DNA of 64,000 nucleotides from Pedobacter helvus (GCF_005925325.1 NZ_SRMP01000004.1:434001-498000), one strand, 5' to 3'. Counted from the first letter of the stretch, positions 34,921 to 43,647 are shown. Program-made: numbers and translations. The notes: generated from the letters alone by a model not told the origin.

Positions 34921-37064
34921 TGGAAACATGGGGTGGCATAGAATGCAGTATCAACCGAGTTGGCGATGAATATTTCGACCAACTTGCTTACGATAATCAG
35001 TACAACCAACTGACACAGCTGGAAAAGATCTGCAATTTGGGTATCACTAAGCTCAGGTTCCCCATTTTATGGGAAAAGCAACAGCCAGACCTGCAACACC
35101 CGATCCGTTGGGCGGTGATACCACATTTAGATTATCTAAAAGATCGAAAAGTCGACGTGATCGCCGGGCTGGTACATCACGGTTCTGGTCCGATAGGTGC
35201 TAATGTTTTAGATGATGATTTCCCTGAAAAACTTGCCGTATACGCGGGGAAAGTAGCCAAGAAGTTTCCGTGGATTACCAACTACACCCCTATTAACGAA
35301 CCACTAACTACCGCAAGGTTTTGTGGGCTTTACGGGATATGGCATCCGCATGGGCATAGTGATCAAACTTTTTTAAAGATATTGCTGAATGAGTGCAAAG
35401 CGTCTATTTTGGCGATGAAAGCAATCAGGAAACGTTGTCCGCAAGCTAAATTTATACTTACCGAAGACCTCGCACATATCCACAGCACGCCAGCGCTTCG
35501 CCAACAGGCAGACTTTGAGAACCACAGGCGTTGGCTGAGCATTGATTTGCTTTGCGGAAAAGTAGACGCCCAGCATCCCCTGTGGAATTACCTATTGGAA
35601 AGTGGCATAGAAACGGAAGCCCTGGCTTTCTTTACTAAACAGCTTATGTCTCCCGACGTACTTGGTTTTAACTACTACATTACTTCGGAAAGATTTTTGG
35701 ACGAAAATACTGTCAACTATCCCCTCCATACACATGGTGGCAACGGACGACAGCATTATGCAGACATTGAAGCGATAAGAACGGGCCAAACAACTCTAAT
35801 GGGCGTTCGCCAGTTATTAAAACTGGCTTGGCAGCGGTACCAATTACCGTTGGCAATTACAGAAGCTCACCTACATTGCGGCAGAGAAGATCAATTGCGA
35901 TGGTTGAAACACATTTGGGAGGACACTAAATTACTAAAAGCAGACGGTATCCCAGTAGTGGCCATTACCTTCTGGTCTTTGTTGGGTGCGCATGGTTGGA
36001 ACAAGCTACTAACGGAAGCAGGCGGCACCTACGAACCAGGGGCATTTGATTTGCATAGCGGCATCATTCGCCCTACAGCCATCTCTAAACTCATCACTGA
36101 TATTTCTGAAACAGGCGATTACGATCATCCCCTGCTAGCCTCTCCTGGTTGGTGGGAGAGACTTGAACGTATCCACTACCCCAGTGTAGCACAAAGTAAA
36201 ATACAGCAACAATCCAGCAAGGCTCGCCCAGTACTCATTTTAGGAGGAAATGGTTCGCTAGGTTACAGTTTTGCCAATAGTTGCCTACATCGTGGCATAG
36301 CTTATCGCTCATTAGGCAGGGCCGAACTCGACCTTTCCAATCTTGATCAACTTAGCATGACTATCAATAAATACCAACCCTGGGCCATCATCAGTGCGGC
36401 TGGTTTCAGTAATGTGGAAGATGCTGAGCATAATTTTGACGATTGCTGCTTGAGCAATACATTTGGTCCATCTTTATTGGCATGGCTTTGTAAAAAGCAC
36501 GGCATTAAATTAATGAGTTTCTCGTCAGACTTAGTTTTTGATGGTGCCAAAGGAGAAAGCTACACAGAAAGCGATTTAACCAATCCCCTTAACAATTATG
36601 GGCGCAGCCAAGCCAATGCAGAGCAGTTAGTACTGGCGCAATACCCAGAAGCACTGTTGATTAGAAGTAGTAACTTTTTTGGACAGGCGCAGGCTAAAGA
36701 TCCATTCCAAACCATGCGAAAGGCACTTCAAAATGGCCAAAATATCAGTGTGGCAAGTGATATTTATATGTCGCCCACCTATCTTCCAGATTTTGTAGCT
36801 ATGGCGATAGATTTACTGATAGACGATGAGTCTGGTTTACTACATCTCACCAACGATACTACAATCAGCTATTACGAACTGGCAAAAGAGATAGCACAAC
36901 GTAGCAGATTAGATGCAAACAAATTGATCGCTGTGCCAATGAAGGATTTCGGTTTACACGCTAAACGACCGATATACAGTGCATTGAAAACTCAAAACGG
37001 TATTCCTTTTCCATCACTAGAAAAGGCACTAGACAATTGTTATAGCGGCAAGATGCCTGCTTAA
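34920..37064 (+). CDS. GH1-like glycosidase fused to RmlD-like sugar-nucleotide reductase
   Basis: 714 residues. Residues 1-~400 resemble family 1 glycosidases, with the acid/base Glu127 in TPINEPLT and the nucleophile Glu315 in LAITEAHLH. Residues ~435-712 are an SDR of the RmlD type (dTDP-4-dehydrorhamnose reductase): NAD motif GGNGSLGY at ~442-449, AAGFSNVEDAE, SSDLVFDG. The catalytic YxxxK appears as YGRSQ (Tyr560, Gln564), so the Lys is missing. The start overlaps the glf stop by one base. The fusion presumably channels a sugar step in the polymer made by this operon; the exact reaction is unknown. Confidence 0.8.
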   Translation: METWGGIECSINRVGDEYFDQLAYDNQYNQLTQLEKICNLGITKLRFPILWEKQQPDLQHPIRWAVIPHLDYLKDRKVDVIAGLVHHGSGPIGANVLDDDFPEKLAVYAGKVAKKFPWITNYTPINEPLTTARFCGLYGIWHPHGHSDQTFLKILLNECKASILAMKAIRKRCPQAKFILTEDLAHIHSTPALRQQADFENHRRWLSIDLLCGKVDAQHPLWNYLLESGIETEALAFFTKQLMSPDVLGFNYYITSERFLDENTVNYPLHTHGGNGRQHYADIEAIRTGQTTLMGVRQLLKLAWQRYQLPLAITEAHLHCGREDQLRWLKHIWEDTKLLKADGIPVVAITFWSLLGAHGWNKLLTEAGGTYEPGAFDLHSGIIRPTAISKLITDISETGDYDHPLLASPGWWERLERIHYPSVAQSKIQQQSSKARPVLILGGNGSLGYSFANSCLHRGIAYRSLGRAELDLSNLDQLSMTINKYQPWAIISAAGFSNVEDAEHNFDDCCLSNTFGPSLLAWLCKKHGIKLMSFSSDLVFDGAKGESYTESDLTNPLNNYGRSQANAEQLVLAQYPEALLIRSSNFFGQAQAKDPFQTMRKALQNGQNISVASDIYMSPTYLPDFVAMAIDLLIDDESGLLHLTNDTTISYYELAKEIAQRSRLDANKLIAVPMKDFGLHAKRPIYSALKTQNGIPFPSLEKALDNCYSGKMPA

Positions 37065-37088
37065 ACTAAAAATATAGAAATACAAAAA

Positions 37089-37114
37089 GGCCTGCGCTTG
37101 AAAAAACACAGGCC
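37089..37114. terminator. Hairpin terminator between convergent genes
   Basis: Stem GGCCTG/CAGGCC with a T-rich run just beyond it on both strands (TTTTT after the stem on the minus strand; TTTTTTT from 37122 on the + strand). Serves the GH1/RmlD operon and the Hsp20 gene. Confidence 0.75.
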
Positions 37115-37134
37115 GCTGTCATTTTTTTATCGAA

Positions 37135-37578
37135 TTAGCTAATCTCTATCTGACGTGTCAATAGTTTAGCTTCTTCTTTTTTTGCCACTTTTACCTTAAG
37201 TAGCCCATCTTCGTACTTTGCCGTAATAGCTTGTTGATCTGCAGTTTCTGGCAAGCTAAAGGTGCGCACAAAAGAGTGAAAGCTGAATTCTCTTCTAGTA
37301 AAACGTTCGCCTTCACCGTCGCTCTTCTCCTCTTTCTCTACCGAAATACTCAATAGGTTACGATCGAGGCTTACTTTGAAATCTTCTTTTTGCAGGCCTG
37401 GTGCGGCAAGCTCTATTTTGAAATGATCAACTGCTTCTAGAACGTTTACTGCAGACACCATTTTGGCGCCTTGTTCGTTAAAAAAACCATCAGCAAAAAT
37501 CGAATCAAACACATTGTTCATTGCTGGCATTAGGCCTCTTTTTCCTTTTTGGTCTCCATTAAATTTAACCAGTGTCAT
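37135..37578 (-). CDS. Hsp20 small heat-shock protein
   Basis: 147 residues. An alpha-crystallin domain occupies ~43-145 (VNVLEAVDHFKIELAAPGLQKEDFKVSLDRNLLSISVEK, FSLPETADQQAITAKYEDGLLKVKVAKKEE) and carries the usual A-x-x-x-x-G-L-L motif. It binds unfolding proteins as an ATP-independent chaperone. A strong Shine-Dalgarno site (AAGGAGG, about 7 bases before the ATG) suggests high expression, as expected of a heat or stress gene. Confidence 0.95.
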   Translation of the reverse strand: MTLVKFNGDQKGKRGLMPAMNNVFDSIFADGFFNEQGAKMVSAVNVLEAVDHFKIELAAPGLQKEDFKVSLDRNLLSISVEKEEKSDGEGERFTRREFSFHSFVRTFSLPETADQQAITAKYEDGLLKVKVAKKEEAKLLTRQIEIS

Positions 37579-37761
37579 TGGTTTTCCTCCTTAATTTTTT
37601 AATGATTTAAACTATGATTAATTAAATGGGATGTTTCCCGAAAGTCAGCTTACAACGATTATGCCAACCGCTAACAGACCAATTTTAACTGAAAATTTTT
37701 CAGTTGATCTGATTTTTTTTCAGTTTCAAAAAGACAAATTTTCACTTATTTATTGGTAAAA

Positions 37762-38563
37762 TTATGGCCTTGCGCTAGCACCCTTAGGCTTTTGTGCAGC
37801 TCCTTGATGTTTATGCTGTGCACTATCTGCTTTGTTGCTGATCACAAATTGCCTCACCTCTCCTTTCTCCCAAGCATTCGCCATAGGATCTACCTTGGGC
37901 ATTGGAATATCTGCACGCTTCTTCTTAATCTCCGTAGTGGAAACCTTAAAACGTTGATCTCTCTGGGCCAAAAGTTCCGGATGCAGCTGACCATCTTTGG
38001 TAAATCCCATCATGATCATTGGTGCGCCAACAGGTAGCGAGCGTTCCTGATCGGTGTGCCAAGTATGGATAGTCTTCCCGTAAGTAGCGATTAACTTTTC
38101 CATGAGTTCGCGTTCTACACGCTCTGGAATACCGGGAGCGATTAACGTGCCCGAGCTTACCTCATGATGATGAGAATGCCATAGCTTTTTCTCTTCTGCT
38201 GGCAGTGCCTTAAATAGCTTCTCGGTCACAATATATTCCACTCCCATAATTTTAGCATCCTTATCATTTCCATCAAAAATGATGGCCTGGTAAAGATCTT
38301 CATTAAGTTGACTGACATAATGATGCGCCTCCATTTGCGCATTGATATTACCATTGTAAAAGTGGAAACCATCTAAATAAACATTAAAATGTTTCAATGG
38401 CGACTTGCCCTGAAGTAAATCGGCTCCAGATTCTAAAAGTTTGTCTTTGGCAGTTTTCTCACCACCAGGCGCATCCACATTCGACTCGGTATTTTCCGCC
38501 GCAACTGCAAATCACAAGCATCCCGAAAAACGTCATACCACACATCATCATTTTCTTTTCCAT
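37762..38563 (-). pseudogene. DUF1264 protein with a frameshift in the signal peptide
   Basis: The DUF1264 body (SPLKHFNVYLDGFHFYNGN, HHYVSQLNEDLYQAIIFDG, HSHHHEVSSGTLIAPG, YGKTIHTWHTD) is intact from 38478 down to 37762 but can only start with GTG in that frame. Upstream, the ATG at 38563 opens MEKKMMMCGMTFFGMLVI in one frame, and the other frame continues FAVAAENTESNVDAPGGEKT. Joined, these make an ordinary signal peptide with AVAA cleavage. The shift is at about 38509-38513, where a run of three T (minus strand) may have been four. It may be a real lesion or a base-calling error, so I mark it as disrupted. Confidence 0.65.
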
Positions 38564-38669
38564 GTTTTTTTACTAGGATAAAGCAGTAGTACAAACAAAA
38601 GTTTCAACTAGCAATAAAAACCAGTATCGCAAATGGAGCTTAACGTAGAAATACGGTTTGGGGCCTTTT

Positions 38670-38849
38670 GCTGGCGCACGCGTGTCGCGTGTGCATTTAA
38701 AAATCATCATAAATAATCAATATCTATTAAACCCTTACCACAACAGTAATCAATTGCACTACTTATATTTCTAGTCTATGGAATTTGTATTTACAACTCA
38801 TTAGTTCTAATTATTAACGCTTTTTCACACGCCAAAGGCGTGCGCTAGC
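38670..38849. mobile_element. MITE-like element, 180 bp
   Basis: The ends are inverted repeats of ~25 bp. The left end (38670-38694) begins GCTGGCGCACGC, and the right end read from the other strand begins GCTAGCGCACGC. About 20 of 25 positions agree. Each end also folds on itself (CACGCG-TGT-CGCGTG at 38677-38691; CACGCC-AAA-GGCGTG at 38828-38842). The interior is AT-rich and non-coding. No clear target duplication and no transposase. Confidence 0.5.
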
Positions 38850-38856
38850 GAGGAGT

Positions 38857-38918
38857 CAATCCCTTTGGTAGTTATTTGCGAAGTTGAGTAGCATGTCATT
38901 TGATTATAAATATAGAAA
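38857..38918 (+). repeat. Direct repeat, copy A
   Basis: CAATCCCT, a short variable spacer, then a ~43-base block (TTGCGAAGTTGAGTAG ... TATAGAAA) that recurs at 43579-43647 in the same orientation with few differences. Begins 8 bp right of the MITE-like element. Confidence 0.8.
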
Positions 38919-38996
38919 AATTTCAATAAGCAAAAAGGCCGAAGTTTTTCACCTCAGCCTTTCTTTTTCAACCGTTTTAGCGGCTTCAAAGATAGT

Positions 38997-39311
38997 TTAC
39001 ACAATTTTTAACGATTGAATTAATCCATCCTTAAATTCATAGTAATAGGTCATGGTAATTGGGCTTCCTGGAAACGTTCCGGAAACTTCAGTTTTTAGCG
39101 TTTGTTCAGTTTCCGAATATTCAAGAGGTTTCATGGTAGCCTGATATTCTTTATTTGCCTTTTCTATCCAGCTTTCTATTTCTTTTCTGCCGTTATGAGT
39201 TCTACCTTCGTCAAAAACTACGGCTGTTTCGGTAAAACAATTTGCGTAAGCAGCGCTATCAAAATTGTTTTGTGTTTTTACTAATTCTGCTATTACTTTA
39301 GGTAAGTTCAT
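38997..39311 (-). CDS. SnoaL/NTF2-like protein
   Basis: 104 residues, alpha+beta NTF2-like cone (MNLPKVIAELVKTQNNFDSAAYANCFTETAVVFDEGRTHNGRKEIESWI, ending TMTYYYEFKDGLIQSLKIV). This fold serves as a ketosteroid-isomerase-like enzyme or ligand-binding protein; exact role unknown. It lies 20 bp after the SDR gene on the same strand and is probably co-transcribed with it. Confidence 0.82.
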   Translation of the reverse strand: MNLPKVIAELVKTQNNFDSAAYANCFTETAVVFDEGRTHNGRKEIESWIEKANKEYQATMKPLEYSETEQTLKTEVSGTFPGSPITMTYYYEFKDGLIQSLKIV

Positions 39312-39331
39312 TATTATAAATTTTAAATGAT

Positions 39332-40126
39332 TTAAACTGTTGGCACGGTGCCACCATCTATTACAAAATTTGTCCCTGTTAAATAATTAGCTCTTGGCGA
39401 AACCAAAAAGCCAACTAATTCTGCAACTTCTTCTGGTTCGGCAGGCCTACCAAAAGGTATTCCACCTAAAGCATCCATTACACCTTGTTGCGCCTCTTCT
39501 ACAGTACTATTCGCATTTCTTGCAATTTCGCCAAGCCAAGCTTTCGAAGCAGTAGTGTTGATCCATCCGGGAGAAACCGTAAGTACCCGTACCCCTTTTG
39601 GCGTTACTTCGTTAGATAAACTTTTACTGTAATTAATCAATCCTGCTTTTGCAGCCGCATAAGGCAAGGTAGAATCGTAGAGTGGTAGTTTACCTTGAAT
39701 GGAAGCGATGTGAATGATCACACCGGTTTTTCGCTCAATCATTTGCGGTAAAAACCCTCTATCCAACCTTACAGGAGCAAGCAGGTTAGCTTGTAGCGTG
39801 CTTACCCAATCTTCATCACTTAAAGCAGCAAAGCCTCCGGCGGGCGTAACTGAAGAACCAAGGTTGTTCACCAAAATATCTAGCCTTCCATAAGTAGATA
39901 GTACTTCGTCAACTACTTTTTGCGCATCGGCTGCCTTACTTAAATCGGCCATGATAAAATGTAAGTTGCTATTTTCTTTTTCAGGCGCATTTCGTGCTGT
40001 AATAATTACTGTTGCCCCAGCTTGTAAAAGCCTTTCTGCAATTGCTCTTCCAGCTCCTTTAGTGCCGCCCGTTACTAAGGCAATTTTGCCCGATAACTCA
40101 TTGTTGAAATTAAAATCCTGTTTCAT
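39332..40126 (-). CDS. SDR family oxidoreductase
   Basis: 264 residues. Rossmann motif KIALVTGGTKGAGRAIAERLL, NNLG motif (ILVNNLGSS), catalytic Ser in IIHIASIQG and Tyr/Lys in LPYAAAKAGL, C-terminal GTNFVIDGG. A classical short-chain dehydrogenase of FabG-like size; substrate unknown. Divergent from an HxlR regulator, which probably represses or activates it together with the SnoaL-like gene in response to a reactive or quinone-like compound (inference from the common HxlR-SDR arrangement). Confidence 0.93.
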   Translation of the reverse strand: MKQDFNFNNELSGKIALVTGGTKGAGRAIAERLLQAGATVIITARNAPEKENSNLHFIMADLSKAADAQKVVDEVLSTYGRLDILVNNLGSSVTPAGGFAALSDEDWVSTLQANLLAPVRLDRGFLPQMIERKTGVIIHIASIQGKLPLYDSTLPYAAAKAGLINYSKSLSNEVTPKGVRVLTVSPGWINTTASKAWLGEIARNANSTVEEAQQGVMDALGGIPFGRPAEPEEVAELVGFLVSPRANYLTGTNFVIDGGTVPTV

Positions 40127-40251
40127 TGTTTTAATTGTTTAGGACAAAATTCAGACTTATGTATACTTCTCACAAGTACGGAGTTACGATTCGGATAGGG
40201 ATAAATTTTTCCCCTATTGCACAATTTGGAACATAGTTTTAATTTTGTTTG

Positions 40252-40620
40252 ATGTACGAAAGAAAGGTAATACCGAATCTAAATTGTGGTTTAGATTTAA
40301 TTGGCGAAGTGCTGTATGGAAAATGGAAAATCCGTTTGTTATGGTTTATCCACCAGGGACATCAACGTCCGAGCGAATTGCAGCGAAAAATTCCAGATGC
40401 GACCAGAAGGGTGCTTAACATTCAGTTAAAGGAACTGGAAGATCATGATTTGATCACAAAGAAAATTTACCCCGTGGTACCGCCAAAAGTAGAGTATAGT
40501 TTAACCGACTTTGGTCAAACGGTAATTCCCGTAATAGCTGCATTAGGAAATTGGGGCGATACAAATGAAGCGCACTTACGTTCAGTTATTTTAAAACGTT
40601 TGAATATTGAAGGTAACTAA
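40252..40620 (+). CDS. HxlR-family transcriptional regulator
   Basis: 122 residues from the ATG at 40252; a TTG three bases upstream is not needed. Winged helix of the HxlR type (DLIGEVLYGKWKIRLLWFIHQG, RPSELQRKIPDATRRVLNIQLKELEDHDLI, EYSLTDFGQTVIPVI). A Cys at residue ~12 (PNLNCGLDLIG) sits where HypR/QorR-like members carry their redox-sensing Cys. The divergent gap to the SDR gene (40127-40251) contains GTATACTT...AAGTAC, an inverted-repeat-like candidate operator. Confidence 0.92.
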   Translation: MYERKVIPNLNCGLDLIGEVLYGKWKIRLLWFIHQGHQRPSELQRKIPDATRRVLNIQLKELEDHDLITKKIYPVVPPKVEYSLTDFGQTVIPVIAALGNWGDTNEAHLRSVILKRLNIEGN

Positions 40621-40770
40621 CTTGATTTGAAACATGAGATTGGAAGTAGCGATAGCTTACGATTGGTAGATAGAGGAAACTTTAGTCCGACTTATCCAAA
40701 TACTCTGGAAAAATTCAATCGAAAGTAATCAGGCCGGCTTTTGAAAGTCCTTGTTGTGCGTTCGTCTTTT

Positions 40771-41784
40771 CTACAGATAAAGTGGTATTTCTTTAAACTT
40801 CCTTTTTAATCTATTTTTAGTTTCAATACTAAGCTCATTTTTTTCTAAATGAATGTCGCCTAATTTCATACTAAAAAATGATACGGGTAAATCCTTAAGT
40901 TTATTGTTATTCATGCTAAAGCCATGCAACTTTTTTAGATTACCAAAATTATCGGGCAATGTTTCTATTTTATTATTACTGAGCCCAAAGTAAGTCAAAT
41001 TGCTTAGTTCGGTGATACGATCAGGCAAAACTGAAATCAAATTTTCATCAAAATAAAGCCAAGTTAGCTTTTTTAAGTTCCCAATTGTTGACGGTAATGC
41101 AGAAAGCTTATTATAGGAAAAATTTAGATTAACTAAACTCGAGCAAGTTCCTATCGTTTCGGGTAATGAGTTTAATTCATTGCTATAGATTTCTAAATGG
41201 TAAAGATTTTTCAAGTCCCCAATTGAATTTGGAAGCTCTTTTAATTTGTTGTTTGTACATTCAAACACCACAATATTACTGAGATTGCCTATGTCTTTTG
41301 GAAGCTCCGAAAGCTTATTCATCCCTAAATTGAGATGAGTTAAATTTTTCATTTTCAAAAACGACAAAGGAATTGAAGAAATTTGATTTGATTGTATATC
41401 AAATGCTATTAAACCCTCAATATCCGACAACCAATCAGGAATATTTTTAATTTGGTTAAATGATAAATCTAGGGATTTTAGATTGGTTAAAGTTTTAATT
41501 TCTTCTGGAATACTTGTTAATGATTGAGAAGACAATTCCAAAACATAAACATCTTTTGGAGATTTCATTGCTTCAGATATCGAATTGTACGTTTTATAAC
41601 CTTGTAAGTTTTTAGGTGCAACAGACATTGAGACTGAGTTATCTGAATGAGAAAATGGTGCATTGTCATCTACTATCGATAATTCAATAGGATTATTCTT
41701 AACTTCTTGCTTTAAAGTTTTAGATTGTCCCAAACACCCCTGAAAGAGAGTAAGTATTACAAAAAACAATATGATTTTCTTCAT
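40771..41784 (-). CDS. Leucine-rich-repeat lipoprotein
   Basis: I start at the ATG at 41784, which gives a type II signal peptide (MKKIILFFVILTLFQGC); the frame opens nine codons earlier. From residue ~95 on there are about ten 23-residue LRRs of the L..L..L.L..N.l..LP..i.nL type (for example LTHLNLGMNKLSELPKDIGN). Mature size ~320 residues, probably anchored in the outer membrane. LRR lipoproteins bind partner proteins. It sits among cassette-like accessory genes, and its low G+C content differs from its neighbours. Confidence 0.88.
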   Translation of the reverse strand: MKKIILFFVILTLFQGCLGQSKTLKQEVKNNPIELSIVDDNAPFSHSDNSVSMSVAPKNLQGYKTYNSISEAMKSPKDVYVLELSSQSLTSIPEEIKTLTNLKSLDLSFNQIKNIPDWLSDIEGLIAFDIQSNQISSIPLSFLKMKNLTHLNLGMNKLSELPKDIGNLSNIVVFECTNNKLKELPNSIGDLKNLYHLEIYSNELNSLPETIGTCSSLVNLNFSYNKLSALPSTIGNLKKLTWLYFDENLISVLPDRITELSNLTYFGLSNNKIETLPDNFGNLKKLHGFSMNNNKLKDLPVSFFSMKLGDIHLEKNELSIETKNRLKRKFKEIPLYL

Positions 41785-41885
41785 TGTCGTTTCATTGGTT
41801 ATGGTTCCCAAAGTGTCCGCTCTAGTTTAAGCCAGAAGTATTGCTCAGCAAACACTTAAATCAGATGGGAATATTTTAAAGGAGA

Positions 41886-42935
41886 TTAAAGTTCGTTGAT
41901 ATTTCTCACCCTTACATTTGGCATAGTCTTGAATATATCCTGCATATATTTTCTATGACTGGCTCCTACAATAACAACTACTTTTTCGGCTTTTAAATTT
42001 TTGGCTCTATTAACTACATTTTCACACATCCCTTTATTTCGCATCATCCACCAATGTATTTTTGAAAGCATTTCTTCCTTTGGAAAGTTTTCTAGTTTAT
42101 ATAGATCTGAAGAATAGAAATCTCCTGACGCTAAAACTACCGATGCCTCATCCGTATTTAGCCATTCGGTAAGGTTTTTTGAATTCTTATCCATATCTAA
42201 ATATTTTTCAATTCCCTTATCTCTTGTTGCTAAAATCTCTTTTAAACGACCTGCGTAACTTGCAGTACTGTCTTTTCTAAAATTTTCAAATTTATTGTAG
42301 AATGCCAATGCTGATGCCGACCAATTCAAATCGTAATCTTGACAATCCATTGGTTGTAATTCTTGGATTTTCATCTCTTGCATTAGTGGAAAAGCAATGA
42401 GATCATATTCAGAGGTTTTAAGTCTATTCATACTTCGTCCTTTGATATCTAATTGCGGACTAAGCACCTTATTTACGTAATTTTCAAGTTCAATATCGGG
42501 CGTTTTCTGTAAGTGCTTAAAAACTTGCCAAAATTGGAAGTGACCATTGGAAACATCTTGATCAAGATAATAAGCATGCGCCAAATCAGTTTTCAGGTAA
42601 TAGTTGTTAGGATTTTTTAGAGATAACTTTTGTACACTATCAATCACCTTTGGAAGGTTCTCTTGTGTTATATTTCTATTTTTCCTGAGTGTTTCGAGAC
42701 GCTGGATATTTTCTACTTTACACCAATAATCCATTAAGTTCTGCTCGTCTTCTTTACTTAAGAATTCTCCAAAAAAGGCGCTTGGTTTAAATTTCCTGAT
42801 TTTACTTTCAATAGTTGAAATGTCTTGCTTAGCCGACTTGCTGTAGTTATGTGATACGCCTATCAATAGCACATCTACCTTTTGTGCGTACACCTTAAAA
42901 GTTAAGAAGAAAAATAGAAGGAAAGAATATTTCAT
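41886..42935 (-). CDS. TraB-like / DUF5694 secreted protein
   Basis: 349 residues. Signal peptide MKYSFLLFFFLTFKVYAQ. The start VDVLLIGVSHNYS, a central FGEFLSKEDEQN and the C-terminal VVVIVGASHRKYMQDIFKTMPNV are the conserved blocks of DUF5694, related to TraB/PrgY and GumN-type proteins (a Tiki-like metalloprotease fold, with Gly-x-SH and SH motifs at either end). No toxin or peptidase activity is proven for this family. The AACGGTT motif at 42974 lies just upstream. Confidence 0.75.
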   Translation of the reverse strand: MKYSFLLFFFLTFKVYAQKVDVLLIGVSHNYSKSAKQDISTIESKIRKFKPSAFFGEFLSKEDEQNLMDYWCKVENIQRLETLRKNRNITQENLPKVIDSVQKLSLKNPNNYYLKTDLAHAYYLDQDVSNGHFQFWQVFKHLQKTPDIELENYVNKVLSPQLDIKGRSMNRLKTSEYDLIAFPLMQEMKIQELQPMDCQDYDLNWSASALAFYNKFENFRKDSTASYAGRLKEILATRDKGIEKYLDMDKNSKNLTEWLNTDEASVVLASGDFYSSDLYKLENFPKEEMLSKIHWWMMRNKGMCENVVNRAKNLKAEKVVVIVGASHRKYMQDIFKTMPNVRVRNINEL

Positions 42936-43136
42936 TTTACGTCAGTTTTATTTGTTGTTATTGTTGGTTCGCTAACGGTTTGGGACGTGGTGAAGGCGGG
43001 GATTTCGGAGTACAAAACTGTCTGCCAGTATACAATTTCATACTAAGGCACAAAGCTTCATTTAAGCACTGAACACGCTTTTTTTTTGCCGAGCGCCTGT
43101 TGGCAGCAACGGTTCGTTCGTGTCGCTCTAGCGCTG
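42936..43136. repeat. Cassette-boundary-like non-coding segment
   Basis: Contains AACGGTT at 42974-42980 and 43108-43114, ~134 bp apart. A third copy is at 43564-43570, beyond the immunity gene. On the minus strand AACCGTTrGC and an rrCAATAACAr block precede the starts of both the TraB-like and the immunity gene at similar distances. A 60-codon frame here is an artefact of the repeat. Confidence 0.45.
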
Positions 43137-43529
43137 TCATTTTCCGTGAGTTATTTTATTTATTTTACCGTCCCTTGCGTCAATGATAATTAAAAATGTT
43201 CCGCCTAAACAATCTTTTGGAAGTGTTCCACTGATTACCCAATAATTATCAATAAAGTAAATTTCATATGGTCTTTGTTTAGTTATGTTGTCTTTGCCAT
43301 AAATACTGAAAAGGATTGGTTCGGCTATGTTTATTGCAGTCAAACTGTCCTTAATGATTATAGAGTTATTGTCAATTACGTTGTGCTGAGATTTGTCAGT
43401 AAGTGCAGATTTAAGTTCCTGCTCAGCGTATGATTTATCAAGTTTTGTTCTGTCACTCTTTGTCTGACCACACGCAATTAATGTGAAAATCAAAAGTATC
43501 AAAAAATATATTGATTTTATGTTCGTCAT
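43137..43529 (-). CDS. NTF2-fold immunity-type lipoprotein (YbbC/YhhH-like)
   Basis: 130 residues from the ATG at 43529, which gives a lipoprotein signal (IYFLILLIFTLIACGQ); the frame opens 12 codons earlier. The mature region has A.NIAEPILFSIYGKDNITKQRPYEIYFIDNYWVISGTLP and ends LGGTFLIIIDARDGKINKITHGK, the pattern of the Imm-NTF2-2 immunity family next to Rhs/CDI toxins in other bacteria. A lipidated member would guard the periplasm against a toxin. No toxin is nearby. Bounded by AACGGTT repeats. Confidence 0.68.
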   Translation of the reverse strand: MTNIKSIYFLILLIFTLIACGQTKSDRTKLDKSYAEQELKSALTDKSQHNVIDNNSIIIKDSLTAINIAEPILFSIYGKDNITKQRPYEIYFIDNYWVISGTLPKDCLGGTFLIIIDARDGKINKITHGK

Positions 43530-43578
43530 TGGCCTGTTATTGCTGCGTCCTACCATTGGTGCCAACGGTTTATGCCGC

Positions 43579-43647
43579 CAATCCCTCTAAAACAATAGAT
43601 ACTTGCGAAATTGAGTAGTGTGTCATATTGATTATAAATATAGAAAA
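43579..43647 (+). repeat. Direct repeat, copy B
   Basis: Second copy of the CAATCCCT + TTGCGAAATTGAGTAG...TATAGAAA block, 9 bp right of the AACGGTT at 43564. With copy A it brackets a 4.7-kb block of accessory genes. Confidence 0.8.

Noticed and set aside
42958..43140. 60-codon minus-strand frame
   Set aside because: Lies entirely within the AACGGTT boundary repeats and has a random-looking Arg/Lys/Pro sequence.
42974..43570. Canonical integron attC sites
   Set aside because: The GTTAGCG, GTTGGCA and GTTGCTG cores do not fit GTTRRRY and no integrase is in the window, so I only call them cassette-like.
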